A DNA stretch of 64,000 bases from Paenibacillus sp. cl123 (GTDB lineage: Bacteria; Bacillota; Bacilli; Paenibacillales; NBRC-103111): NCBI RefSeq assembly GCF_900101595.1, contig NZ_FMYY01000010.1, positions 62,001 through 126,000 of the forward strand, written 5' to 3'. The position numbers and the translations under genes were made by a program. Shown here in pieces: positions 40,952 through 50,175 of this stretch; position 1 is the stretch's first letter, and each line of letters begins with the position of its first letter. Under the pieces are notes generated by a model. It was given only the letters and a program-made list of their open reading frames with translations, was not told the origin of the DNA and searched no databases.

Positions 40952-41938
40952 ATGGGCTCGATAACGATCAAGGATGTGGCGGCCGCAGCGGGCGTATCTA
41001 CGGCTACGGTCTCGCGCGTGATGAACCGCAACGGGTATGTCAGCGAAACGGTGCGGATGCAGGTGGAGCGGGTGATGGCCGAGCTTAACTATCAGCCGAA
41101 TGCGCTGGCGCGCAGCTTGAAGCAGGAGCGGACGCGTACGGTCGGGATGATCTTGCCGGATATGACGAATCCCTACTTCATGTCGGTAAGCCGTCAAGCG
41201 CAGCAGCGGCTGCTGGAGCGCGGCTATCATCTGATTTACATGGATTCGGCGGAAGACTCGCAGAAGGAGCTGGAGGCGATCCGGCTGCTGCAAGGCATGA
41301 GAATCGAAGCCTTGATCCTGGCAGGAACCGGGCATAACGGAGAGCTGCTGCAGCTGCTTATGCAATCGGGGCTGACGGTAATTTTGCTGGACCGCATCAT
41401 TCCCGGCGTGCATGCCGATCAGGTGGTCGAAGACAATGTGTCGGCCGCTGAGGAAGGGGCAGCTTATCTGCTCGGCAAATACGGCGAGCGGATCGGCATT
41501 ATCGGCGGGCCTTCGACTATTAGCACGGCCGGCGAGCGGCTGCGGGGCGTGCGGAACGCCTATGAGCGGTCAGGAAGAAGCCTGGCTGAGGAATGGGTGT
41601 ATACCGGCGATTATTCGCGGGCCTCGGGCATGCGGGCATGCGATTATTTCATGAGCATGCAGCAGCCGCCGGAGGCGATTTTCTCCGCGAACAACGAGAT
41701 GACCTACGGCTTCTATTGCGGGCTGAGAGAAAGAGGGTTGCGACTCGACGCGCTTGAGGTCGTGTCGTTCGGACAGCTGGATGCGGCTGCTTTATTCGCC
41801 AACAAGCTGTCTGTCATCGTACAGCAGCCTGAGCAGATCGGCGAAGCTTTGACCGAGATTATATTCAAACGGCTGGAGCAGGATGCGACCGGCCGAGAGA
41901 AACGATTGTTTGTTCCGCGATTTGAGAAATTCTCATAG
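40952..41938 (+). CDS. LacI-family repressor of the pentose/fucose operon
   Basis: The 328-residue protein has the LacI helix-turn-helix and hinge at the N-terminus (ITIKDVAAAAGVSTATVSRVMN, then YQPNALARSLK) and a PBP1-type sugar-binding core (TVGMILPDMTNPYFMSVSRQ). GAGGAG is 5 nt before the ATG. Operators in front of itself and of the isomerase gene, and the isomerase-kinase genes behind it, indicate that it controls sugar utilisation here. Confidence 0.9.
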   Translation: MGSITIKDVAAAAGVSTATVSRVMNRNGYVSETVRMQVERVMAELNYQPNALARSLKQERTRTVGMILPDMTNPYFMSVSRQAQQRLLERGYHLIYMDSAEDSQKELEAIRLLQGMRIEALILAGTGHNGELLQLLMQSGLTVILLDRIIPGVHADQVVEDNVSAAEEGAAYLLGKYGERIGIIGGPSTISTAGERLRGVRNAYERSGRSLAEEWVYTGDYSRASGMRACDYFMSMQQPPEAIFSANNEMTYGFYCGLRERGLRLDALEVVSFGQLDAAALFANKLSVIVQQPEQIGEALTEIIFKRLEQDATGREKRLFVPRFEKFS

Positions 41939-41957
41939 CGCGTTTTTTTATTCGATG

Positions 41958-41999
41958 TGTAAACGTTAACACAAACTGAACTATGTGTTAACGTTACCA
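41958..41999 (+). promoter_or_regulatory. Paired inverted LacI/CcpA-type operators upstream of the isomerase gene
   Basis: TGTAAACGTTAACA (41958-41971) and TGTTAACGTTACCA (41986-41999) lie 28 bp apart in opposite orientation. Both fit the LacI-family pattern; the first also fits the Bacillus cre consensus TGWNANCGNTNWCA exactly. The LacI protein encoded upstream, CcpA, or both may bind. I could not place the promoter hexamers confidently. Confidence 0.72.
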
Positions 42000-42045
42000 T
42001 AAAAACGAGCACTGATCTTATCATTTTAAGGAAGGAATGATTGGA

Positions 42046-43833
42046 ATGGCACAAGGTATCAACCGGCTGGTCGGCGATATGCCGAAAATAGGCATACGCC
42101 CTGTTATCGACGGTCGCAGGGGAGGCATCCGCGAATCGCTGGAGGGCGTGACGATGCAGATGGCCCAGACCGTCTCGGAGCTGCTCAGCGCTGAATTGAA
42201 GCATGCCAACGGCCTGCCCGTGGAATGCGTTATCGCCGATACATGCATCGGAGGAACGGCGGAGGCCGCCCAGGCGGCAGCCAAGTTCGAGCGGGCGGGA
42301 GTAGGCGTGTCCATCACCGTCACGCCTTCGTGGTGTTATCCGCTGGAGACGATCGATACGACGCCTCATTGGCCCAAGGCGATCTGGGGGTTCAACGGCA
42401 CGGAGCGTCCGGGAGCGGTTTATTTGGCCGCGGCCAATTCGGCCCATAATCAGAAGGGGCTGCCGGTATTCAGCATCTATGGCCGGGATGTCCAGGACAT
42501 GGGCGATGCCGGCATACCGGAGGACGTCCGGACGAAGCTGCTGCAGTTCGCCAAGGCGGGGCTTGCGGTCGCGACGATTCGTGGAAAATCGTACTTGTCC
42601 ATGGGTTCTGTGTCGATGGGAATCGCGGGCTGCATCGCGGACGAAGCTTTCTTCGGCGGCTATCTGGGCATGCGCAATGAATATGTCGATATGACTGAGT
42701 TCATCAGGCGGATGGAGCGCGGAATTTACGATCAGGACGAGTATGAGCGGGCGCTGGAATGGACCCGGGAGCATTGCAAGCTTGGCCAAGACGTGAATCC
42801 GGAAGCGCTGAAGCGGACGGACGAGGAGAAGGCCAAGGATTGGGAAACCGTCGTGAAAATGACGTTGATTGCGAAGGACTTGATGATCGGCAACCCCAAG
42901 CTGGCGGAAATGGGCTATGGCGAGGAAGCGCTGGGGCGCAATGCGATCGCGGCGGGCTTCCAGGGGCAGCGGATGTGGACGGATCATTTCCCGAACGGAG
43001 ATTTCATGGAAGCGATACTAACCTCTTCGTTCGACTGGAACGGAATCCGCGAGCCGTTTATTCTCTCAACGGAGAACGACACGCTGAACGCCGCAACGAT
43101 GCTGCTGGGCCATCTGCTGACTGATGCCGCTCAGTTATTCGCGGATGTGCGGACTTATTGGAGTCCGGAGGCGGTTAAGCGGGTGACGGGCCAAGAGCTG
43201 ACGGGCAAGGCGCAGCATGGCGTCATCCATCTGACCAACTCCGGACCCGCCGCTCTGGACGGCACGGGTCGTCAGAAGCGCGAAGGCAAGCCGGCGATGA
43301 AGCCGTTCTGGGACATTACGGAGCAGGAAGTCAAGGAGTGCCTGGAAGCAACGGCCTGGTGCCCGGCGGTAGACTTCTTCCGCGGCGGCGGCTTTTCCAC
43401 CGATTACCAGACGGCCGACGGGATGCCTGTTACGATGGCGCGCATCAATATTGTGCAGAGACTCGGTCCTGTCCTCCAACTGGCGGAAGGATATACGGTT
43501 GAGCTGCCCCAGGACATGCATGATATACTGGATCAAAGAACGAATCCGACCTGGCCGACGACCTGGTTCGTCCCTAACCTCACAGGCGGCGGCCCGTTCC
43601 GCGACGTATATTCGGTGATGAACGCCTGGGGCTCGAATCATTGCGCGCTCAGCTACGGACATATCGGCTCCAGCTTGATCACGCTTGCGTCCATGCTTCG
43701 CATCCCGGTCAGTATGCACAATGTGCCGGAGGAGCAAATTTTCCGGCCGAGCGCCTGGAGCCAATTCGGGACGGCTGATCCCGAAGGAGCGGACTACCGC
43801 GCCTGCGCGCAATTTGGGCCTTTGTACGGGTGA
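42046..43833 (+). CDS. fucI: L-fucose / D-arabinose isomerase
   Basis: The 595-residue cytoplasmic, metal-dependent ketol isomerase is of the size of E. coli FucI (591). The opening [27 protein letters not shown], the segment [18 protein letters not shown] and [26 protein letters not shown] are characteristic. FucI converts L-fucose to L-fuculose and D-arabinose to D-ribulose. The start is ATG 42046, 9 nt after AAGGAAGGA; the in-frame ATG at 42037 has no spacing. It is 25 bp upstream of a ribulokinase rather than a fuculokinase gene, which favours the D-arabinose role. Confidence 0.92.
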   Translation: MAQGINRLVGDMPKIGIRPVIDGRRGGIRESLEGVTMQMAQTVSELLSAELKHANGLPVECVIADTCIGGTAEAAQAAAKFERAGVGVSITVTPSWCYPLETIDTTPHWPKAIWGFNGTERPGAVYLAAANSAHNQKGLPVFSIYGRDVQDMGDAGIPEDVRTKLLQFAKAGLAVATIRGKSYLSMGSVSMGIAGCIADEAFFGGYLGMRNEYVDMTEFIRRMERGIYDQDEYERALEWTREHCKLGQDVNPEALKRTDEEKAKDWETVVKMTLIAKDLMIGNPKLAEMGYGEEALGRNAIAAGFQGQRMWTDHFPNGDFMEAILTSSFDWNGIREPFILSTENDTLNAATMLLGHLLTDAAQLFADVRTYWSPEAVKRVTGQELTGKAQHGVIHLTNSGPAALDGTGRQKREGKPAMKPFWDITEQEVKECLEATAWCPAVDFFRGGGFSTDYQTADGMPVTMARINIVQRLGPVLQLAEGYTVELPQDMHDILDQRTNPTWPTTWFVPNLTGGGPFRDVYSVMNAWGSNHCALSYGHIGSSLITLASMLRIPVSMHNVPEEQIFRPSAWSQFGTADPEGADYRACAQFGPLYG

Positions 43834-43858
43834 TCGGAAGAGAGGGAGGAAATAATCG

Positions 43859-45562
43859 ATGATTCAGCATCAACGCAACCGCTATGTGATCGGCGTAGAT
43901 TACGGCACGGAGAGCGGCCGGGCGCTGCTGGTGAATGCTGCGGACGGCGAGGAGATCGCGGCGCATGTGACCCCTTATGCGCACGGCGTCATCTCGCGGA
44001 AGCTGCCCGGTACGGGCATAAGCCTGCCGGCCGATTGGGCGCTGCAGCATCCGGACGATTATTTGGAGGTGCTGCGCACCTCCATTCCGGCCGTTATGCG
44101 GAAGGCGGGCGTGAAGCCGGAAGAGGTGATCGGGCTCGGCGTAGATTTTACCGCCTGCACCATGCTGCCGGTAACGGCTGAAGGAGTGCCTCTCTGCAAG
44201 CTGGAGAAATTTCGCGATCAGCCCCACAGCTGGGTGAAGCTGTGGAAGCATCATGCGGCAGCGCCGCAGGCGGAGCGGGTGAATGCGGTGGCCCGCGAGC
44301 GAGGCGAGGTTTTCCTTGCCCGCTACGGCGGCACCATCTCCTCCGAGTGGCTGCTGCCCAAGGTGCTGGAGACGGCCGAAGAGGCGCCGGCCGTATTTGA
44401 GGAGGCCGCTTATTTCGTGGAAGCGGCGGACTGGATCGTCTGGCAGCTGTCCGGCGGGTTGTCCCGAAGCAGCTGCTGCGCCGGGTACAAGGGCATATGG
44501 CATAAGACGGAGGGCTATCCGCCGGACGAATTTCTGAAGCAGCTTGACCCGCGGCTGGAGGGGCTTTATTCCACCAAGCTGGCCGGCCGGGTAGACGCGG
44601 CCGGGCACCGGGCAGGCGGACTTACGCCGCAGCTGGCGGCGGATCTCGGGCTTGCGCCGGGGACGGCCGTCGCAACCGCGATTATCGACGCCCATGCGGC
44701 CGTGTTGGGCTGCGGAGTAACCAAGCCCGGCAGCATGGTCCTTGCGATGGGCACCTCGCTGTGCCATATGGCGCTGAGCGACCGGGAGGAGCTGATCCCG
44801 GGCGTAAATGGCGTTGTCGAGGACGGGATCATCCCCGGTCTGTTCGGGTACGAGGCCGGACAGCCTGCCGTCGGGGACATGTTCGCCTGGTTCGTGGAGC
44901 GGATCGCCGTCGGCGAAGCCGGCCGGCAAGCGGAGGCCGAGGGCATAAGCGTCCACGGCTGGCTGGAGCGCGAAGCGGCCAAGCTGCTGCCGGGCCAGTC
45001 CGGGCTGCTCGCGCTGGACTGGTGGAACGGGGGGCGGTCGCCGATTCTGGACGAACGGCTGTCGGGGCTGCTTGTAGGTCTGCGGCTGGATACGACTCAG
45101 GCGGAGATCTACCGGGCGTTGCTCGAAGCGGCGGCCTTCGGGACCAGGCGCATCATCGAATGCTTCGAGGAGGCCGGCATTGCGATCGATGCCTTGTATG
45201 CCTGCGGCGGTCTTCCGCCGAAAAACAAGCTGCTCATGCGCATCTTCTCCGATGTGACCGGCAAGCCGATCAAGCTGGCCGCTTCAAGCCAGCCGGTCGC
45301 TCTGGGCGCAGCCATCTGCGGCGCAGCTGCAGCCGGGGCCGAGGCCGGCGGCTATGACAGCCTGCCGGAGGCCGTCACAGCAATGGGACGGCTTCGGGAG
45401 GAGGAGCTTGTGCCGGAGGAGCGCAGCAGGCAAGCGTTCGACAGCCTGTATACGCAGTACCGGCTGCTCCACGAAGCATTTGGACTCGGCGGCGGCCCGC
45501 TTGGCGGCGTGATGCGCACGCTCAAGGCGCTAAGCCAGGCGGAAAGCGGGAGCCTGCCCTAA
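43859..45562 (+). CDS. araB: Ribulokinase (FGGY family, AraB-like)
   Basis: The 567-residue kinase shows YVIGVDYGTESGRALLVN at the N-terminus, GLGVDFTACTMLPV and KPGSMVLAMGTSLCHM, all typical of AraB-type ribulokinases of the FGGY family. AraB phosphorylates both L- and D-ribulose at C5. D-ribulose made by FucI would become D-ribulose 5-phosphate, an intermediate of the pentose phosphate pathway, with no aldolase or epimerase needed. GGGAGG is 9 nt before the ATG. No arabinose isomerase or epimerase gene (araA, araD) is next to it. Confidence 0.9.
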   Translation: MIQHQRNRYVIGVDYGTESGRALLVNAADGEEIAAHVTPYAHGVISRKLPGTGISLPADWALQHPDDYLEVLRTSIPAVMRKAGVKPEEVIGLGVDFTACTMLPVTAEGVPLCKLEKFRDQPHSWVKLWKHHAAAPQAERVNAVARERGEVFLARYGGTISSEWLLPKVLETAEEAPAVFEEAAYFVEAADWIVWQLSGGLSRSSCCAGYKGIWHKTEGYPPDEFLKQLDPRLEGLYSTKLAGRVDAAGHRAGGLTPQLAADLGLAPGTAVATAIIDAHAAVLGCGVTKPGSMVLAMGTSLCHMALSDREELIPGVNGVVEDGIIPGLFGYEAGQPAVGDMFAWFVERIAVGEAGRQAEAEGISVHGWLEREAAKLLPGQSGLLALDWWNGGRSPILDERLSGLLVGLRLDTTQAEIYRALLEAAAFGTRRIIECFEEAGIAIDALYACGGLPPKNKLLMRIFSDVTGKPIKLAASSQPVALGAAICGAAAAGAEAGGYDSLPEAVTAMGRLREEELVPEERSRQAFDSLYTQYRLLHEAFGLGGGPLGGVMRTLKALSQAESGSLP

Positions 45563-45584
45563 GGCTTGACCGCACGTGGGTTGA

Positions 45585-45650
45585 CTCAGCGAGCGTACGG
45601 CATGATCTGCCTGTCGGCTTTCCCAGTCCGTATGCCGCCCGCTCCCTCAG
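45585..45650 (+). terminator. Large hairpin after the ribulokinase gene
   Basis: GAGCG-TA-CGGCAT near 45589-45602 pairs with ATGCCG-CC-CGCTC near 45635-45647, with further pairing of inner GATCTGCC. No T-tract follows, so its role as terminator is tentative. Confidence 0.4.
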
Positions 45651-45771
45651 ATCGGCAGAACAAACCCCCGTTTGCCGAGGAGTAGGACACGGCGCGTTTA
45701 AACTTATCCGCTGTTGGGTAATCTCCAAAGATAAGCTTGCCGCAGGGCAAGCTCCAGGGAGGCGAAGCAAG

Positions 45772-46596
45772 ATGATCAAGTCCTATCTATGGAAACCGGA
45801 CAAAGAAAAACGGCTAAGCGACTACAGTCCAACCGATACTTGCCTGATCAAAAGCAAAGAGGATGTCCGTGAGCATACCTCCAAGCTGAAGGAGGAGCTG
45901 AGCGAGCTGCAAAGCCAGTTGTTCGCCCAGAAGCAGTATTCGCTGCTGATCATATTTCAAGGCATGGACTGCAGCGGGAAGGACGGGACGATCCGCAAGG
46001 TGCTGAGCGGAATCAACCCGCAAGGCTTCAGGGCTGTTTCGTTCAAGAAGCCGACAGAGGAAGAGGCCGCTCACGACTTTTTGTGGCGAACGCATAGCCA
46101 GACGCCGGCCCGCGGCTACATCACCGCTTTCAACCGTTCGTATTACGAGGAAGTGCTCATTACGCGGGTACACGGTCAGATCGATAAGAAGGAAGCGAAG
46201 CGGCGATTTGAATTGATCAGGCATTTCGAAGAGCTGTTGGCCGGACACGATACGGTAGTTCTAAAGCTGTTTCTGCATATTTCCAAGGGGTTCCAGATGC
46301 AGAAAATCCGCCAGCGGCTCGAAGATCCGGCCAAGGCCTGGAAGTTCGATCCGAATGATCTGGCTGAGCGGAAATATTGGGACGAGTACCAGCAGGCTTA
46401 CGAGGATGTGTTCAACCACTGCTCTGACAAGCAGGCGCCTTGGTATATCGTGCCCTCGGACAACCGCTGGTTTCGCGACTATCTGGTCTTAAGCATCATC
46501 ACGGACGCGCTGCGCAAGCTGCCTCTGGCTTACCCCAGGATGTCCGGGGCCGCGGCGGAAGCGGCGGCCGAGCTGGGCGTCAGCCTTAATCATTGA
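45772..46596 (+). CDS. Polyphosphate:nucleotide phosphotransferase, PPK2 family
   Basis: The 274-residue protein has Walker A-like GMDCSGKDG (64-72), the lid/catalytic segment FNRSYYEEVLITRVHG and WYIVPSDNRWFRDYLVLSII, the three signatures of PPK2 enzymes. They transfer phosphate between polyphosphate and nucleoside mono- or diphosphates in the cytoplasm. A single domain of this length belongs to the one-domain classes (I or III). The gene is monocistronic with a strong terminator. AGGGAGG is about 9 nt before the ATG. Confidence 0.92.
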   Translation: MIKSYLWKPDKEKRLSDYSPTDTCLIKSKEDVREHTSKLKEELSELQSQLFAQKQYSLLIIFQGMDCSGKDGTIRKVLSGINPQGFRAVSFKKPTEEEAAHDFLWRTHSQTPARGYITAFNRSYYEEVLITRVHGQIDKKEAKRRFELIRHFEELLAGHDTVVLKLFLHISKGFQMQKIRQRLEDPAKAWKFDPNDLAERKYWDEYQQAYEDVFNHCSDKQAPWYIVPSDNRWFRDYLVLSIITDALRKLPLAYPRMSGAAAEAAAELGVSLNH

Positions 46597-46602
46597 AGAA
46601 AT

Positions 46603-46680
46603 AAACACTGCGATTGTGCGGCATCCTTTTCTCCAAGCAGGGAGGAGAAGGGGGGGCTCGTTGACGCAGTGTTTTTTTTG
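46603..46680 (+). terminator. Terminator of the PPK2 gene
   Basis: AAACACTGCG (46603-46612) pairs with CGCAGTGTTT (46665-46674), followed by a run of T. An inner stem CCTTTTCTCC/GGAGGAGAAGG fills the loop. Confidence 0.9.
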
Positions 46681-46889
46681 GAGAGTAAGGAAAATCCTAT
46701 GTCCACATCAATGCCGCGGGGCGGCGCTAAAGGTGATGAAAATGGGACTAGTCTGAGCTTGGGCTATGTTCAGTACATGTCCGAATTTTCGGAGTAGACC
46801 GAAAGCATAAGGGGAATTTTTTTCGAAAACGTATAGCCGCATACCCCGTCAGAGGAGCGGGCATAGAAGCAAGGTGTCTGCAGCGGGGC

Positions 46890-47095
46890 GGAGTTTACCG
46901 GAACTCAGCAATCCTTAGTGCATGAAATCAACCGTTTGAATTTGCAACGGAATTCAGAGCCTCTTAGAGAGCTAATAGTCCATATTTCGCTCGTATTGCC
47001 CGTCAAAAAGTCGCTGAATTCCGGAAAAATGACAAGTTCATGAAAAAAGCGACTTTAAGGGACTGCGAGTTCCGTTAACGTTCCGCGCCACCGAC
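46890..47095 (+). repeat. Dispersed repeat family 2, locus 2
   Basis: The stretch 46998-47035 matches 28261-28298 (30 of 38 identical). GAATTCCGG at 47016 and GAGTTCCGTT at 47067 are 51 bp apart, and degenerate GGAATTCAG and GGAACTCAG motifs occur about 50 bp apart near 46950 and 46900. As at the other locus it follows an operon's terminator. Between 46681 and 46890 I see nothing. Confidence 0.65.
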
Positions 47096-47173
47096 CTCTT
47101 GTCTGTCTATACATCAGGACGTCGCCCCGGAACGGAACAAAGGCTCCGCTTTAGCAGGATAGCTCGCGTTTGC

Positions 47174-47857
47174 CTAGCCTCCCAGCCCATGGAGCAGCCA
47201 GGGAGCCGCGCACAGAATGACGAAAGCGGTCAAAATCATCGCGATGCTGGAAATCGCCCCGGCCGCTTCGCCGTATTCGAACGCCTTGGCGGTTCCGGCC
47301 GTATGCGCGCTTGTGCCCAGCATGACCCCCCGGGCGATATCGCCACGGATACGGAGCAGGCGGATCAGCAGCGGTCCAAGCACCATGCCCAGCAAGCCGG
47401 TCAGCAGGACAAGCAGAGCGGTGACGGCGGGAAGTCCTCCGTTCATCCCGGATACGGCGAGCGCGACCGGAGTAGTGGCCGACCGGGGAGCCAGGCTGTC
47501 AACCAGCTGCTCGCTTAGCTGCAGCGTTTGCGCCAGCCAAACGGAGGTGACCACGGAAAGAAGAGCCCCGGTCAGCACGCTGATCCCGATGACCCGGGCG
47601 TGCTTTTTCAGCACGTGCAGATGTTTGTACAGCGGTACGGCCAAAGCGACGGTGGCGGGTCCGATCATACCGCTGATCCAAGCGGTGCCGGTCTTATATG
47701 TGTCATAAGAAATCCCCGATCCGAGCAAGGCGGCTACGATAAGAATCGGAGCAAGCAGCAGAGGAGTCAAAAGCAGGCTTGGATAGATTCGGTACAGGCG
47801 TTTGACCGACCAATAGACGGCAACCGTTCCAAGCAGACATATAGCATAGAGCAGCAT
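47174..47857 (-). CDS. LrgB/CidB-family membrane protein
   Basis: The 227-residue protein has about six or seven transmembrane helices and the LrgB signature regions MIGPATVALAVPLYK, LAPRSATTPVALAVSG and RGVMLGTSAHTAGTAKA. With the CidA-like partner it is thought to form holin-like or metabolite (pyruvate/acetate-related) transport complexes in the cytoplasmic membrane. The start codon shares one base with the stop of the upstream gene (TGATG), showing translational coupling. Confidence 0.93.
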   Translation of the reverse strand: MLLYAICLLGTVAVYWSVKRLYRIYPSLLLTPLLLAPILIVAALLGSGISYDTYKTGTAWISGMIGPATVALAVPLYKHLHVLKKHARVIGISVLTGALLSVVTSVWLAQTLQLSEQLVDSLAPRSATTPVALAVSGMNGGLPAVTALLVLLTGLLGMVLGPLLIRLLRIRGDIARGVMLGTSAHTAGTAKAFEYGEAAGAISSIAMILTAFVILCAAPWLLHGLGG

Positions 47858-48231
47858 CAGGACGGCCTCCGTTCTTTGATCTTGGCGAAATGCTCCGAGA
47901 ACAGGCCGGTGCAGCTCATCACAATGACGGTGCTGCAGACAACGACGAGCAGCATGCGCGGACCGTTCACCAACAGCAGCGATTTATATTCCAGCATCCC
48001 GGCGGCTGGAGGAATGAAAAACAGCAGCATCTCGGCCAGCAGCCATTTGGCCCCGAGATCGATCCACTCCAGCCGGATCAGCTTGAGCTGGAGCAGGAGA
48101 AACACCAGCAGCAGGCCTAGAATGCTGCCGGGCAAGGGGAGCCTCAGTAGGGCGGCCAGTCCGTTCATCAGGCTGGAGATCAGGACGAAAAACAACACCT
48201 GCGCCACGCCTTTGAGAAATGCGAGCATCAC
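47857..48231 (-). CDS. CidA/LrgA-family holin-like protein
   Basis: The 124-residue protein has four transmembrane helices and the CidA/LrgA pattern LPLPGSILGLLLVFLLLQ followed by KLIRLEWIDLGAKWLLAEMLLFFIPPAAGML. It is the small partner of the LrgB-like protein and the first gene of the two-gene operon, divergent from the LysR regulator. Confidence 0.92.
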   Translation of the reverse strand: MMLAFLKGVAQVLFFVLISSLMNGLAALLRLPLPGSILGLLLVFLLLQLKLIRLEWIDLGAKWLLAEMLLFFIPPAAGMLEYKSLLLVNGPRMLLVVVCSTVIVMSCTGLFSEHFAKIKERRPS

Positions 48232-48262
48232 GATCCACTCCTTTTAACAGGAGTATACAACC

Positions 48263-48291
48263 GAATTTATCATTGGTAAAATGAATTTATC
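48263..48291. promoter_or_regulatory. LysR-type binding repeats in the cid divergent region
   Basis: GAATTTATC occurs at 48263-48271 and 48283-48291, 20 bp apart (about two helical turns), in the 102-bp region between the cidA-like gene and the LysR gene. This fits binding of a LysR tetramer to one face of the DNA. Confidence 0.5.
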
Positions 48292-48333
48292 GCATGATTT
48301 TCATTCCATTTATCTATAGTTAGGAGGTGTAGC

Positions 48334-49236
48334 ATGGAAGTCCGCGATCTGCAATATGTGATTGAGCTAGCTCGTTTGCGTAGTTTTACCAAGGCGGCCG
48401 AGGCGCTGCATATTACGCAGCCGACGCTCAGCAAGATGATCCGTAGCCTGGAGCAAGAGCTGGGCGTCGATCTGTTCGTACGCATCGGGAAGCGGGTGGA
48501 GGTGACGGATGCGGGAGCTTTGATCTGCGAGCAAGGGCGGAGCATCGTGCAAGCCTTCGATAACCTGGACCGGGCGCTGAAGGATTTGACGGGCCTCAGC
48601 AAAGGCTCGATCCGGATCGGTCTGCCGCCGATGGCCGGCTCCAGCTTCTTCGCCGGGGTCATGAGCCGGTTCCGGGACCGTTATCCGGGCCTGACCATAC
48701 TGATGGTGGAGGACGGGGCGCGGAAGATCGAGAAGGAGGTCGCAGCCGGCTCGCTGGATATGGGCGTCATCGTGCTGCCGGCTAATGACGAGGAGTTCGA
48801 GGTTCACTCGATCATCCGGCGAAAGCTTAAGCTTATTGTACATCCGAAGCACAGGCTGGCGGGCCGGAAACAGGCGGCGCTGCGTGAGCTGGAGCACGAG
48901 GCGTTCATCTTGTTTAGAGAGGATTTCGCTTTGCATGATATTATTATCGGGGAATGCGAGCGGGCAGGATTTCGCCCCAATGTGATGTACGAAAGCTCCC
49001 AATGGGATTTTATCCGCGAGATGGTGGCGGCCGGACTTGGCGTCGCGCTGCTGCCCGAGACGATCTGCGACTCGCTGGACCCGGCTCACGTGACCCAGAT
49101 TCCGCTGGCCGAGCCGGGAATCCCGTGGCATCTGGCGATGATCTGGCGTCGCGACAGCTATTTGTCCCATGCGGCGCGGGCATGGATACATTTTGTGCAA
49201 AGCTCTTTTGAGGAAATGGAGCTGGACGGGAGGTAG
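48334..49236 (+). CDS. LysR-family regulator of the cid operon (CidR-like)
   Basis: The 300-residue protein has the LysR winged helix-turn-helix (FTKAAEALHITQPTLSKMIRSLEQELG) and a two-lobed effector domain (IRIGLPPMAGSSFFAGVM). The divergent arrangement with cidA-cidB genes matches CidR of Staphylococcus and YwbI of B. subtilis, activators that respond to acetate-type overflow metabolism. AGGAGG is 7 nt before the ATG. Confidence 0.9.
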   Translation: MEVRDLQYVIELARLRSFTKAAEALHITQPTLSKMIRSLEQELGVDLFVRIGKRVEVTDAGALICEQGRSIVQAFDNLDRALKDLTGLSKGSIRIGLPPMAGSSFFAGVMSRFRDRYPGLTILMVEDGARKIEKEVAAGSLDMGVIVLPANDEEFEVHSIIRRKLKLIVHPKHRLAGRKQAALRELEHEAFILFREDFALHDIIIGECERAGFRPNVMYESSQWDFIREMVAAGLGVALLPETICDSLDPAHVTQIPLAEPGIPWHLAMIWRRDSYLSHAARAWIHFVQSSFEEMELDGR

Positions 49237-49301
49237 AGTGAGCGGATGGATGGGCGTGTGCGGGAAGGGGCTGAGTGAGGCATTGAGTAGGGGGAGGAAG
49301 T

Positions 49302-49735
49302 AAAGTAATGGAAAACCGTATAAACGAGCCCGACAGGCGGTCAGAAGCAGAGGAGTTGTGCGAAAAACCGTATAAACGAGCCCGACAGGCGGTCAGAAGC
49401 AGAGGAGTTGTGCGAAAAACCGTATAAACGAGCCCGACAGGCGGTCAAAAGCAGGCGAATTGTACGGAAAACCGTATAAACGCGCCCGATAGGCGGTCAG
49501 AAGCAGAGGAGTTGTGCGAAAAACCGTATAAATGCGCCCGACAGGGGGTAGAAGCAGAGGAGTTGTGCGAAAAACCGTATAAACGCGCCAGACAGGGGGT
49601 CAGAAGCAGAGGAGTTGTGCGAAAAACCGTATAAATGCGCCCGACTGGCGGTCAGAAGCAGAGGAGTTGTGCGAAAAACCGTATAAACGCACTCGACAGG
49701 CGGTCAAGCACGGGCGAATTGTACGCGGAACATCG
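49302..49735 (+). repeat. 52-bp tandem repeat array, 8 copies (family 1, locus 2)
   Basis: GTATAA of the core TGCGAAAAACCGTATAAA lies at 49318, 49370, 49422, 49474, 49526, 49577, 49629 and 49681, a 51-52 bp period. Each unit has CCGACAGGCGGTC and AGAAGCAGAGGAGTTG blocks. The core differs from locus 1 mainly by TGCG for TACG, which still pairs with CGTA by a G-T pair. The first unit carries the same variant ATGGAAAACC as at locus 1. Confidence 0.95.
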
Positions 49736-49746
49736 GCAACTACCCG

Positions 49747-49810
49747 GGTCTCTCTCGAAAGAGAGACCTAAGCAGTTACCTTTTGCCAGAGCCCGAACGG
49801 CTCGCTCTGG
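49747..49810 (-). terminator. Two hairpins downstream of the AprB-like ferredoxin gene
   Basis: A perfect 9-bp stem GGTCTCTCT/AGAGAGACC with a 4-nt loop (49747-49768) and a second stem CCAGAG/CTCTGG (49786-49810) lie just after the operon on the minus strand. Neither has a clear T-run, so they may be stabilising 3' structures or weak terminators. Confidence 0.5.
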
Positions 49811-49821
49811 GACTGAGAGGT

Positions 49822-50175
49822 TCAGGAAGTGGCGGCCTTGCGGGGTGGCAGGATCCGGTCGATAAACGGCGTTGTATCCAGCTCAGCAAGCCGCGTCCGG
49901 CCTTTGCCCCAGCCGATGGTGGCGCGCCAGCTGCCAAGCAAATTGGCTTCTGTGAGCTGCTTCTCGGTAGGCGGGACGTCGAGCGGATCGGCATAGGGCG
50001 CTACATACAGCGCGTCTACCGGGCAATAGGCTTCGCAGATGAAGCAGGTTTGGCAGTCTTCCTGCCTCGCGATAAGCGGGATGCCGCCCTCTCCTTGGTC
50101 AAATACGTTCGTCGGGCAAACGCGTACGCACATGCTGCAGGAGACGCAGCGCTCCGGGCTGACAAGCTCTATCAT
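49822..50175 (-). CDS. Two-cluster [4Fe-4S] ferredoxin, AprB-like (copy B)
   Basis: The 117-residue paralog of the ferredoxin at 34329 has all eight cluster cysteines at the same residue numbers (10, 13, 16, 20, 41, 44, 47, 51). The C-terminal tail has GSWRATIGWGKGRTR, the shared motif outside the cluster domain. It overlaps the flavoprotein gene by 4 nt and ends the sulfonate-type operon, so its electrons presumably serve the flavoprotein. Confidence 0.87.
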   Translation of the reverse strand: MIELVSPERCVSCSMCVRVCPTNVFDQGEGGIPLIARQEDCQTCFICEAYCPVDALYVAPYADPLDVPPTEKQLTEANLLGSWRATIGWGKGRTRLAELDTTPFIDRILPPRKAATS

